From the NCBI RefSeq assembly GCF_000014885.1, contig NC_011566.1:4011501-4075500 (forward strand): a DNA stretch of 64,000 bases, read 5' to 3'. This document shows, one piece after another, positions 54,385 through 62,887 of this stretch. Origin of the DNA: Shewanella piezotolerans WP3. Its GTDB lineage: Bacteria > Pseudomonadota > Gammaproteobacteria > Enterobacterales > Shewanellaceae. Each line of letters opens with the position of its first letter. Positions within the stretch are counted from its first letter, which is position 1. The position numbers were made by a program, and so were the translations under genes. The notes beneath the pieces were generated by a model, which did not search any database, was not told the origin of the DNA, and worked only from the letters and a program-made list of their open reading frames with translations.

Positions 54385-55497
54385 ATGCTTAGAAAACCTC
54401 AAGTACAACTCGCGCTACTTGTCGCTGCAATTGTGTTGCTCGTTTATGCGGCTAACTCCCAATTTAGTCCAGATAATGATAGTGACGTAGTTAATACTCT
54501 AGATTCAGCGAAAAAAACTGAAAAATTAACTAAGGTAAATCCCAATAAAAACAGTAGCGAACAGCCGGATAGTAACGCTTCGGAACAACGTCTTGTTGCT
54601 GCCGATCTTGCTACAGATGCAGGTTCAACTCAGACCCAAACCAGCTTTATAAAGGTTTCAGATGACAGACCGACTAAAGCGCCTAAAGATATCCATATTA
54701 ACTCCCTTGACGAGCTTTCCACACTGTTTGACTCATTAAGTTACAACACAAAAAGCTGGCAAGAGGGTAATCGAGAGGTTCCTAGGTTAACCTTTGACTC
54801 AGTCAGTGAACGCTGGCAAAAAACCTCTAATGAGATCCCCGTTCAGCAAAAAAAGATGATTTTTTTCCGGCTAATAGCACCACTTATTTTAGTGGCTAAC
54901 GAAAATATTTTACTAGAGCGGCGCTTAATTGAGTCAGCCCCTTTAGATGATATTGTACTGCTGAACATTGCGGTCAAATATCGGATAATAAAAGGGGTCG
55001 ATGAAACAATTACCGAACAACAGCGGCAGCAATTGCTGGAAGAGATAGACATTCTTCCCCCATCATTAGTATTGGCGCAAGCCGCAGAAGAGAGTGGTTG
55101 GGCTACATCTAGGTTCACCGTTGAGGGCAATGCCTTTTTTGGACAGTGGGATTTTAGTGGAAATGGTATGGTTCCGAAACAGCAGCGCAAAGAGCTAGGC
55201 AATTATGGCCTCGCCCGTTTCGATACCCCATTGGCATCTGTTGAGGGTTATATGCTTAACCTGAATACAAACAATGCATACAAGAAATTACGTAGTTTAA
55301 GAGCGAGTCTACGCGCTAATAACTCGCCGATTACGGGCCTAGAGCTGGCTGGTACACTCGATAAATACTCAGAAAGAGGCCAAGCGTATATTGACGGGAT
55401 CAGGCAGATGATCCGTTACAATAAACTCGATCAAGTGGACGAAGCTTACCTCAGTGATTCAGCGCCGCTGCATCTAATTCCTAGAGCGGAGCCATAA
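54385..55497 (+). CDS. Bax-like glucosaminidase-domain protein
   Basis: A 370-residue protein: N-terminal membrane anchor (residues 8-24), a low-complexity linker rich in Ser/Asn/Lys, then a domain from about 100 resembling E. coli Bax. LPPSLVLAQAAEESGWATSRF contains the catalytic glutamate of the glucosaminidase family; NAFFGQWDF and YSERGQAYIDGIRQMI follow as expected. It should cleave N-acetylglucosaminyl bonds in peptidoglycan. AAAGGA precedes the start. Confidence 0.85.
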   Translation: MLRKPQVQLALLVAAIVLLVYAANSQFSPDNDSDVVNTLDSAKKTEKLTKVNPNKNSSEQPDSNASEQRLVAADLATDAGSTQTQTSFIKVSDDRPTKAPKDIHINSLDELSTLFDSLSYNTKSWQEGNREVPRLTFDSVSERWQKTSNEIPVQQKKMIFFRLIAPLILVANENILLERRLIESAPLDDIVLLNIAVKYRIIKGVDETITEQQRQQLLEEIDILPPSLVLAQAAEESGWATSRFTVEGNAFFGQWDFSGNGMVPKQQRKELGNYGLARFDTPLASVEGYMLNLNTNNAYKKLRSLRASLRANNSPITGLELAGTLDKYSERGQAYIDGIRQMIRYNKLDQVDEAYLSDSAPLHLIPRAEP

Positions 55498-55512
55498 CTA
55501 ACGGGCACAAAA

Positions 55513-55535
55513 AAGGCTAGCACTTAGCTAGCCTT
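55513..55535. terminator. Convergent terminator
   Basis: AAGGCTAGC-ACTTA-GCTAGCCTT, a 9-bp perfect stem. An A-run lies on the left and TCCTATTTT on the right; it serves both the Bax-like gene and the chemoreceptor gene. Confidence 0.75.
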
Positions 55536-55554
55536 CCTATTTTAGCCTTGTATC

Positions 55555-57414
55555 TTAAATCTTAAATTTGCTCACTGCTTGCTTTAAATACTCTGCGCGC
55601 TCTTTAACATTCTCTGTTGCGGCGGAGTTCTGAGCGGCACTATCGGCAGTAGACTGGGCAATGTCTCTAATCACGACCACGTTCTTATTCACTTCTGTGG
55701 CGACCATGCTTTGCTCTTCAATAGCAGCTGCAATTTGAGTGCTCATGTCCATAATGTTGGTGACGTCATTGTTTATCTGCAGTAACAGGTCCCCAGCCGA
55801 TGCAGCCTGCACTGCGCTTTCATCTCCTTGGATACGACTAGCGCTCATCACTTGAACAATTGAGCGAGTCCGGCTCTGTAGGTTCTGCACTATGGTGGAG
55901 ATCTCTTCAGTAGACTCTTGGGTTCTCAACGCTAAACTGCGCACTTCATCGGCAACGACAGCAAAGCCACGCCCCTGCTCTCCCGCTCGCGCCGCTTCAA
56001 TAGCGGCATTTAAGGCGAGTAGATTGGTCTGCTCAGCAATCGACTTAATCACACTCAACACGCTACCTATGGTTTCACTGTCTTTCTCAAGCTCATTCAC
56101 AACGATCGATGACTCATTGATCTGAAATGCTAACGTCTCTATTTTTTCAATGGTCTGCTCTACACCGCGTTGACCAAGTTGCGCATTCTCATGAGTTGTA
56201 CTGGCCTTATTCGCGGCAAGTTCAGTGTTTTTAGCGATCTCTTCGATGGTGGCGCCCATCTCAGTGACGGCCGTTGCAACCATATCAGTCTCATTTAGCT
56301 GACTGCTCACCCCTTCTGATGCCCGAGTTACATTACTTGCTAGCTCTTGGCAAGATTGATTCATGGTATCTACCGACGTAGTAACTTGCTCAATCAATTC
56401 TTGAAAACTTTCAACCATGCTATTGAAGTGCTTGGCGATTTGGCCAAGCTCATCGTCACTACTGTCGTCACAACGCATTGATAGGTCTTTGTTTACTTCA
56501 ATGTGAGTGATAACCGCCGTGATCTGTTTTACAGGATCAATAATACTGCGGATAATTACAAATGTGGCAGCAGCTAAAGCAAGCGCTATAAGTACCGCAA
56601 TTGTCAGTCCAACATAGAAAGCCGAATTCTCTTTAGCTTCAATCGCGGAGTGAGCCAAAGATTCAAGTTGGATTAATGCGCTATCCGTGTTCGCTACCGC
56701 TTTTCTCAACTTCCCCATCTCTCCCTGAGTAATACTGAGGCCAAGCTGTCGCTCTTTAATGACTAACTCATTAAAGTCTGCGTCATATTGTTTAATATAT
56801 TTAGCGATATTTTGTTTAGATGACTCATCTAAACTAGAGCTCGATAATGTGCTATTAAATTGACTGATCCCATTAGCAAATTTTGCAATATAGCTCTCAC
56901 TGCGTCTAAGCATAAAATCTTTTTCTGCACGTCTAAGCTGCAGCATTTCAACCATTAAACTAGGTTCGTCATGTTGCTTAACTAATGACTCCACCTGATG
57001 AACAGCGCCACGAAGCGTGCCATATAATCCTGACTTTGGGGTTAAGCCTATCTCTTTGTTTAGCGCGACGACGTTTTTAAAGGTTTTGCTATATAAACCT
57101 AAATCACGGTTAAATGCGGTTAGTGCCTCAGTTGGAATATTGTGCCTGCTAAATATGCGATTGAGGTCTTGGGTAAGTGCTCTAATATCGTTGTGATTTG
57201 ATTGGTGTTTGTCGACATACTTAAGATCTAACCTTGCAAGAAAGTCTTTTTCGTCACGGCGTAGACTTAACACTTCCCCCTTAAGACTGGAGATCTCTTG
57301 AGAAGCCTTAGAGAGTTCAGACTGAACTTGACCAAAATAAAGCTGTAAACCAAACATAGCCGCAAGCGCAGCAATAGACACCGCTGCACTAAAAAGCAAC
57401 TTATGACGGATCAA
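55555..57414 (-). CDS. Methyl-accepting chemotaxis protein with HBM sensor
   Basis: A 619-residue chemoreceptor. The first transmembrane helix is at residues 6-28. The periplasmic part is a helical bimodular (HBM) domain with two copies of an LRR-x-EKDF(L/M) motif (LSLRRDEKDFLARLD and LQLRRAEKDFMLRRS), the mark of this sensor type. A second helix and a HAMP domain follow, then the signalling tip EQTNLLALNAAIEAARAGEQ. HBM receptors often detect carboxylic acids. No C-terminal CheR-binding pentapeptide is present. GGGGG lies four bases before the start. Confidence 0.9.
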   Translation of the reverse strand: MIRHKLLFSAAVSIAALAAMFGLQLYFGQVQSELSKASQEISSLKGEVLSLRRDEKDFLARLDLKYVDKHQSNHNDIRALTQDLNRIFSRHNIPTEALTAFNRDLGLYSKTFKNVVALNKEIGLTPKSGLYGTLRGAVHQVESLVKQHDEPSLMVEMLQLRRAEKDFMLRRSESYIAKFANGISQFNSTLSSSSLDESSKQNIAKYIKQYDADFNELVIKERQLGLSITQGEMGKLRKAVANTDSALIQLESLAHSAIEAKENSAFYVGLTIAVLIALALAAATFVIIRSIIDPVKQITAVITHIEVNKDLSMRCDDSSDDELGQIAKHFNSMVESFQELIEQVTTSVDTMNQSCQELASNVTRASEGVSSQLNETDMVATAVTEMGATIEEIAKNTELAANKASTTHENAQLGQRGVEQTIEKIETLAFQINESSIVVNELEKDSETIGSVLSVIKSIAEQTNLLALNAAIEAARAGEQGRGFAVVADEVRSLALRTQESTEEISTIVQNLQSRTRSIVQVMSASRIQGDESAVQAASAGDLLLQINNDVTNIMDMSTQIAAAIEEQSMVATEVNKNVVVIRDIAQSTADSAAQNSAATENVKERAEYLKQAVSKFKI

Positions 57415-57809
57415 CATATAACCCCCAACGGCAAGATGAAAACATCTTATGAGTAAGACCAATTGTATTAACGATAGGCGCGATTCTACAACATTACGCT
57501 AAATATGGCCGCACATTTAATCAATTAAACCATAAAAATGTCACATTTCTATGCTAGTCAACTAATCCCCCTGATATACCTCTTGAGTAACATACTGAGT
57601 TTTTTAATGTTTCACACAAACGATAACATCATACTTATGCCCCGAAACCATCGTTAAACACCACGCAGTCGTTAATGAAATGTATCGCTATTACTCTCCA
57701 TAATTTGCGGCTGCCATCTAGGTACAAAACAATCGAGTATAAAATGTCGATTGACTGATCTGTAACGACAAAATAATATAAAATATACCCTTCAAAGTGA
57801 GAAACAATT
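57415..57809. other. Divergent intergenic region (395 bp)
   Basis: AT-rich, no gene. It holds the promoters of the chemoreceptor and the ornithine cyclodeaminase homologue. No operator recognised. Confidence 0.5.
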
Positions 57810-58763
57810 ATGCAAGTCATTTCAGCCGAATCGGTGCACCAATCCTTAAACTTCAAAGAACTAGTCGATGCTCTCGATGAAACCTTTTCTCGCCCAGCAG
57901 GTATGCCACAAAGACAAGTTTTTAGCCTAGATGAGTCGGTAAGCCACAGTGATGCTTTTGCAGTGCTCCCCTCTTGGAACGAAAAAACCATCGCCGTAAA
58001 AGCATTTACTTACTTTCCTGGCAACCCCCAAAAGGATGCTAGCCTCGCTAGCCTTTACTCAAAAATTCTCATTTTTAGCCGTGAAACGGGCGAGCCACAG
58101 GCGTTAGTTGATGGCACTAGTGTTACTTATTGGCGCACAGCTGCAGTTTCTGCACTTGGCAGCCGCTACCTATCTCGTGAAGATTCAAGCAAACTTTTAG
58201 TCTGTGGTACCGGTAATTTAGCCTCTTTCATGGCGCTTGCCCACGCCAGTGTACGTCCTATTACGCAAATTAAAGTTTGGGGGCGTTGTGAAGAAAAAGC
58301 GCGCGCAACCATTGAGCTAATCCGTAATCAACGCAGCGATATTGAAGTTATCTTGTGTGACAAACTTGAGAATGCAGTGGGTGAAGCCGACATCATTAGC
58401 TGTGCAACTGGCTCGCCAACACCGCTATTTCCAGGAGAATGGGTTCAAGCGGGCACCCATACCGATTTTGTCGGCAACCACAACCATGACCGTCGTGAGT
58501 GCGATACCGGACTTATTAAAAAGTCAGCGGTATTCGTAGATTCAAAAATCAATGTGTTTGCCGAAGCAGGCGAACTGCTAATCCCCGTGGCTGAAGGTGC
58601 TTTCTCTCTCGATGATGTTAAAGGTGAATTGGCGCAATTATGTCAGTCAGGCACTTTTGCGCGTACAAGTGATGAACAGATCTCCCTATTTAAAACTGTT
58701 GGCACTGCGCTGTCAGATCTTGTGGGTGCTCAGCTTGTTTATGCTAAAGTCAGCCAAGACTAG
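57810..58763 (+). CDS. Ornithine cyclodeaminase/mu-crystallin family enzyme
   Basis: A 317-residue NAD(P)-dependent enzyme. FAVLPSWNEKTIAVKAFTYFPGNPQ and DGTSVTYWRTAAVSALGSRYL are typical of the family's substrate domain; LLVCGTGNLASFMALAH is the dinucleotide-binding loop, and VGNHNHDRRECD the later active-site region. Members convert ornithine to proline or reduce cyclic imino acids or delta1-pyrroline-2-carboxylate; the particular substrate is unclear. Single gene. Confidence 0.85.
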   Translation: MQVISAESVHQSLNFKELVDALDETFSRPAGMPQRQVFSLDESVSHSDAFAVLPSWNEKTIAVKAFTYFPGNPQKDASLASLYSKILIFSRETGEPQALVDGTSVTYWRTAAVSALGSRYLSREDSSKLLVCGTGNLASFMALAHASVRPITQIKVWGRCEEKARATIELIRNQRSDIEVILCDKLENAVGEADIISCATGSPTPLFPGEWVQAGTHTDFVGNHNHDRRECDTGLIKKSAVFVDSKINVFAEAGELLIPVAEGAFSLDDVKGELAQLCQSGTFARTSDEQISLFKTVGTALSDLVGAQLVYAKVSQD

Positions 58764-58910
58764 TCTTCCGCAACTGGGGCTGCACCTCTCAGCCCCACCA
58801 CTTACTTGTTAGCTCCCCTACTCTTAAACCCACTATCACCTTACCAATATTGCTAATTTAAAATTTATTCTATTTCTGTTTAAACCTTTTTATAGGTTAG
58901 CTTTGTCTAA

Positions 58911-59323
58911 TTACCAAGTGCATTAAGTATTTGGCCAGTTCAGAGCCACTCAGACTTTTCAATTCAAAGCGCATTGGTAAAGAAATGGTTATTCCCTTTT
59001 AAGCCAATGCAAAGCAGAAGTGGAAAGCATGAGGAGCTCACGTAGTGTGGGTTTCAAATCGCTGCATGCATCGCTCTGGGATTTGGATATACGACTAAAT
59101 GGTCTATTTTGTTCCATACAAAATAAGACATTCCGGCCCTCCTTGGCGGTCAGATTTAGGAGGTACGAGACCAAGGATGGTCGAAGGTAGAATAATGCAG
59201 GAGCAATTATCGAGAGTGAAGCAGGATGCCAGAGCCGAGAATAACGATTAGCTCAAGCTCCAATACTTGCCTACAGCGTTTTGAATTTCCGCTGAATGGT
59301 CAAACTTTTAACGCAATCGGTAT
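58911..59323. repeat. Foldback repeat, copy C (inverted)
   Basis: About 413 bp of the same family as 123-549, in the opposite orientation. The ends are diverged (TTACCAAGTGCATTAA and TTAACGCAATCGGTAT). Segments such as CCTTGGCGGTCAGATTTAGG match copy A in reverse complement almost exactly. It ends 33 bases before the ECF sigma gene and so may influence its promoter. Confidence 0.85.
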
Positions 59324-59356
59324 TGACTATATCGACAGGCACATAAGGAACATGTA

Positions 59357-59890
59357 GTGACAGCACAGTTGAAGGTCTTTGAGCAGAGTTCATTTAATGA
59401 ATCGGACCTTATCGATAGCGCCAAAAAAGGCGACAAAGCCGCTTTTAAACAGCTTTATCAGCAACACCACAAACGTGTTTACGCGCTGTGCTTTCGTATT
59501 ACTGGTCAAGTTGCATTAGCAGAAGATGCTACCCAAGACTGTTTTGTGGCCCTGTGGCAAAAATTGCCACAGTTTAAAGGTCAAAGTCAGTTCACAACTT
59601 GGCTGCACAGCTTATCGGTGAACCAGGCACTCAATAGCCTGAAGAAGCATCGCTCATTTTGGTCGCGGTTTGTTGCCAGCGAAGCTGATATCGAAACGGT
59701 AAGTGATGAATATGAAAATCTCGATAAGATTTTGGTTAACCTACCCGAGAGAGCTCGAATTGTGTTTGTGCTGTATGCGCTTGAAGGCTATAAGCATGAA
59801 GAGATTGCGCAGCTTATGGGAATAGCGTCAGGAACCAGCAAAGCGCAATACCATAGGGCACAGAAGTTATTAGCCGACATGTTGGATTAG
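59357..59890 (+). CDS. ECF-family RNA polymerase sigma factor
   Basis: A 177-residue sigma-70 factor with regions 2 and 4 only. Region 2 contains VYALCFRITGQVALAEDATQDCFVALWQ; region 4 contains LPERARIVFVLYALEGYKHEEIAQLMGIASGTSKAQYHRA. It starts with GTG after AAGGA. The next gene, 24 bases on, encodes an apparent membrane anti-sigma factor. Its target genes are unknown. The promoter region is partly occupied by repeat copy C. Confidence 0.92.
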   Translation: MTAQLKVFEQSSFNESDLIDSAKKGDKAAFKQLYQQHHKRVYALCFRITGQVALAEDATQDCFVALWQKLPQFKGQSQFTTWLHSLSVNQALNSLKKHRSFWSRFVASEADIETVSDEYENLDKILVNLPERARIVFVLYALEGYKHEEIAQLMGIASGTSKAQYHRAQKLLADMLD

Positions 59891-59914
59891 ATGGTGGTTA
59901 AGAGGAATACACAG

Positions 59915-60445
59915 ATGAACCATTCACAAGATAAATTGCAGCAATTGATCGCAAACACGCCAAAGACATTAACGCCAGAGCGTGAACTGTGGACCGATAT
60001 AGAAAAACAGCTCGATAAACCAGAATACAACCAACCTAACCATTGGCGCAGAGTCGCAGTCGCCAGTGTGGTACTGCTTTGTACAATTGTAGGCACCTTT
60101 ATATGGAACAACACCGCAATTAGACCCAGTTATACGGCGCAAACAGAAGCGTCTCCACTACAGATAACATTGGCTGAAATTAAGCTTGAACACGAGCAAC
60201 AAGTCGAATTGTTAGAACAAAATCAAAAGGTAAATTGGCAAAGCAGCGAACTCGGTTTGCCATTAAACAAAGGCATCGAGCAACTTAGAAAAGCCGCTGA
60301 AAAAATTTATCAAACACTAAAGAAAACCCCCAATGATAAAGAGCTATGGCAACTGTGGCTTTGGACTCAACAACGAGAAATAGAATTATTACAGCAAGGT
60401 CAGAACTTGCCTGCTGCAGATTTAAATCAGGGAGCATTAATATGA
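59915..60445 (+). CDS. Putative membrane anti-sigma factor
   Basis: A 176-residue protein with a cytoplasmic N-terminal segment (about 40 residues), a single transmembrane helix (RVAVASVVLLCTIVGTFIW) and a periplasmic helical part. The position after an ECF sigma gene supports an anti-sigma role; the zinc-type HxxxCxxC motif is absent. The start at 59915 follows AAGAGG; the frame is open to 59891. It overlaps the next gene by 4 bases. Confidence 0.7.
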   Translation: MNHSQDKLQQLIANTPKTLTPERELWTDIEKQLDKPEYNQPNHWRRVAVASVVLLCTIVGTFIWNNTAIRPSYTAQTEASPLQITLAEIKLEHEQQVELLEQNQKVNWQSSELGLPLNKGIEQLRKAAEKIYQTLKKTPNDKELWQLWLWTQQREIELLQQGQNLPAADLNQGALI

Positions 60446-61383
60446 TTAAAACACCACTTATCAGCCTAGCATTAACCACACTTGTCTTCAGCCAAACGCT
60501 TATTGCAGCGGAATCCGTCGACCAAACACAATCGTTCAAAGGAGAAGCAAAAGTCAGTGTTAATGTTCAGCGAGGAGATGTGATCTTTAAACCCTGGGAT
60601 AAAAATGAGATTTCAGTTAAAGGTGAACTTGATGAATTGAGCGAAGGGCTAACCTTCACCGTAAATGGTAGCCATGTGGTGATCGAAGACAAGATGCCGA
60701 GACAATACAACGGTAGCAACAAAGAGGGTTCGCAATTAACCATCATGCTTCCGCAAAGGATAAAGCTACAAGCTGAGGGCGTTTCGGCCAATTACCGGAT
60801 TGATGGGTTCAACGGTAAAATGGATATTAGCTCGGTTAGTGGTGATATTAAGGCGACTCAATTACAAGATAAAGTGATGATTCATACTGTATCAGGAGAT
60901 ATTAGTAGTCGAGAACTTAACGGTAAAGTGATGTTAGAAACCGTCTCCGGTGAAATTAAAGATACTGATAGCGCAGGAAAAGTGGCTTATCGCTTGGTCA
61001 GCGGCGAATTAACAGCAAGTAGTCGTGCAGATCAAGTCTCTGTCGAGTTAGTCTCTGGTGATGCGAGCCTCGCTCTTGGTGATATAGAGAGCCTTAGTAT
61101 AAAAACCGTTAGTGGTGATATCGAATTGTCAATTAACAGCCTTAAAGATAAAGCAAAACTAGGTAGTGTCAGTGGTGATATCGATGTCCACTTTACCGCT
61201 AAGGTAAATGCCTCATTCGATATCAATGGCGGACCAAGCGGCAAGATCACAAATAAACTAACCAATGATAAAGTATCTAAAGAGCAATACTCACCGCAAA
61301 CATATCTTAAGTTTCAAGCAGGAGATGGCAGTGCTACTCTCAATGCTTCCACAATCAGTGGCAATATAGAGCTTTCAAACTAG
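60442..61383 (+). CDS. Exported DUF4097 beta-helix protein
   Basis: A 313-residue protein with a signal peptide ending at LIAA. The mature part holds at least eight repeats of the form (S/T)VSG(D/E)I at intervals of about 18-22 residues, the mark of the DUF4097 'putative adhesin' right-handed beta-helix family. Function is not established; such proteins often sit beside ECF sigma/anti-sigma pairs and may report envelope state. ATG 60442 overlaps the anti-sigma stop. Confidence 0.85.
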   Translation: MIKTPLISLALTTLVFSQTLIAAESVDQTQSFKGEAKVSVNVQRGDVIFKPWDKNEISVKGELDELSEGLTFTVNGSHVVIEDKMPRQYNGSNKEGSQLTIMLPQRIKLQAEGVSANYRIDGFNGKMDISSVSGDIKATQLQDKVMIHTVSGDISSRELNGKVMLETVSGEIKDTDSAGKVAYRLVSGELTASSRADQVSVELVSGDASLALGDIESLSIKTVSGDIELSINSLKDKAKLGSVSGDIDVHFTAKVNASFDINGGPSGKITNKLTNDKVSKEQYSPQTYLKFQAGDGSATLNASTISGNIELSN

Positions 61384-61509
61384 AGATTAGTTACAGTAAC
61401 CCAATTGGCGCTAGAAAATTTAATTTGGCGCCCTTTTTTCTCAGCTGTCACATTCATAACAGGCCTTGACTCAAGCTGTTTTTTCATCTTTTCAATCCCA
61501 ATTAGCAGC

Positions 61510-62424
61510 TCAATGACAGGGTTTAGCGACAAGCGACTTAAAGAACTCGAGAAACAATTTATTTGTCCCATCAGGAACTCGGGATTTATGAAACACGACC
61601 CCGTAGTCAACTTTAATCTCTGGCATATCTAAAACGTCTAACAAAACTAATTCTCCAGAAGCTAGTTCATTAGCAATAACGATCTCAGGAATTAAGCCTA
61701 TCATGTCACTTTCTACAATCGTTTTACTTACAGAATGGAAGTATTCAAATTTAAACAAACCAGAAAATGCACTACGATTCACATCGAAAAGATCACCAAA
61801 TAAACTTTCAATATCAGATGTTGTAGCTCTAGGTAAAGAGATAGGAAAATCTTTTAGTCTTGGAGTATATAGATATTTATCATTTAGTAGTGGATGACCT
61901 GGCCTACAAAAAAATACACCTCTGGACTTTTTATAACTAATGACCTGTAATTCCTCTCTTTCAGAGAGACCAGATATTTTTATCTCTGAAATAAAAAGAT
62001 CTATTTCACCTTTTGATAGTAATGAACATAGTTCATCAATATCACGAGTTCTTAATTCAACACTGACATTGGGGTGCAATTTTGAAAAATTATGCAGTAT
62101 GTCATTTAGTATATTACTCGACGCTAGCGTTCCGCCACCAATCGTTAATTTTCCATTTGAACGTCCACTATTAATTTTAATATCGGCCTCTAGATTACAA
62201 ACTGTATTAAGAATTTTATCACTATGCTTCAACACTAGGTCGCCGTGGTAAGTCAGCGATACCCGTCTAGAGTCCCTTATAAATAGCTTTACACCTAAGC
62301 TCTGTTCCATCTTTTGAATACTACGAGTTAAAGAGGGTTGTGAAATATCCAATTTACTAGCGGCAACACTGTAACTTTTAGATTGCGCAAGCGCTACAAA
62401 ATGCTTTATATGTCTTAATTCCAT
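61510..62424 (-). CDS. LysR-family transcriptional regulator
   Basis: A 304-residue LysR regulator. The winged helix is SYSVAASKLDISQPSLTRSIQKME; the effector domain starts near GKLTIGGGTLASSN. The start at 62424 follows GGAGG four bases upstream and gives the canonical MELRHIKHFV beginning. It is divergent from a subtilisin-like protease gene, which may be regulated by it, though no half-sites were identified. The gene is more AT-rich than its left neighbours. Effector unknown. Confidence 0.88.
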   Translation of the reverse strand: MELRHIKHFVALAQSKSYSVAASKLDISQPSLTRSIQKMEQSLGVKLFIRDSRRVSLTYHGDLVLKHSDKILNTVCNLEADIKINSGRSNGKLTIGGGTLASSNILNDILHNFSKLHPNVSVELRTRDIDELCSLLSKGEIDLFISEIKISGLSEREELQVISYKKSRGVFFCRPGHPLLNDKYLYTPRLKDFPISLPRATTSDIESLFGDLFDVNRSAFSGLFKFEYFHSVSKTIVESDMIGLIPEIVIANELASGELVLLDVLDMPEIKVDYGVVFHKSRVPDGTNKLFLEFFKSLVAKPCH

Positions 62425-62887
62425 ATCGCCTCCTAAAATGCTACTGAAATATAAAAACAAAAGGGCCAATCAAAATAGAATATAGACTCTAACATTGATA
62501 CCTTAAGCTGTGATTAACTATAATCATAGGAGCATAAAACCACGTACCACAGGTTAATTACCGCCATAAAGTATTTCAAAACCTAATTAAGTTCAAGCAA
62601 GGCTCTGCTAATTTGTATCAATTTGAATCAAGTGTATCCAGGAGATATTTAGTGGTTAAAACAGTATTTTTATTCATGGAAGTAACACTAGGCCTTTATT
62701 TCACACCAAAGTGACACAACATTAAAAAATGATAGAACTGACCACTATGGCTACTAAAAACTCACTTTGTTTTTAAACTTTTTTTAAAATACCCATAGCC
62801 TATTGGATAATACGCTTTACCTATTCGCCACGAGATTAACTTACGGTTAACAATCTAGTTGCACAAATGCAACCAGAAGGCAGAATA
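62425..62887. other. Divergent promoter region (463 bp)
   Basis: No gene. AT-rich, with the promoters of the LysR and protease genes. A TGTGAA/TTCACA-type operator is not evident. The protease ribosome site is AGAAGG (62875-62880). Confidence 0.5.

Noticed and set aside
58776..58796. GGGGCTG/CAGCCCC hairpin after the cyclodeaminase gene
   Set aside because: No T-run follows; a terminator is possible but not supported.
60835..61180. Possible DNA tandem repeat or CRISPR-like periodicity
   Set aside because: The periodicity comes from VSGDI-type protein repeats of the DUF4097 beta-helix; DNA units differ in sequence and spacing.
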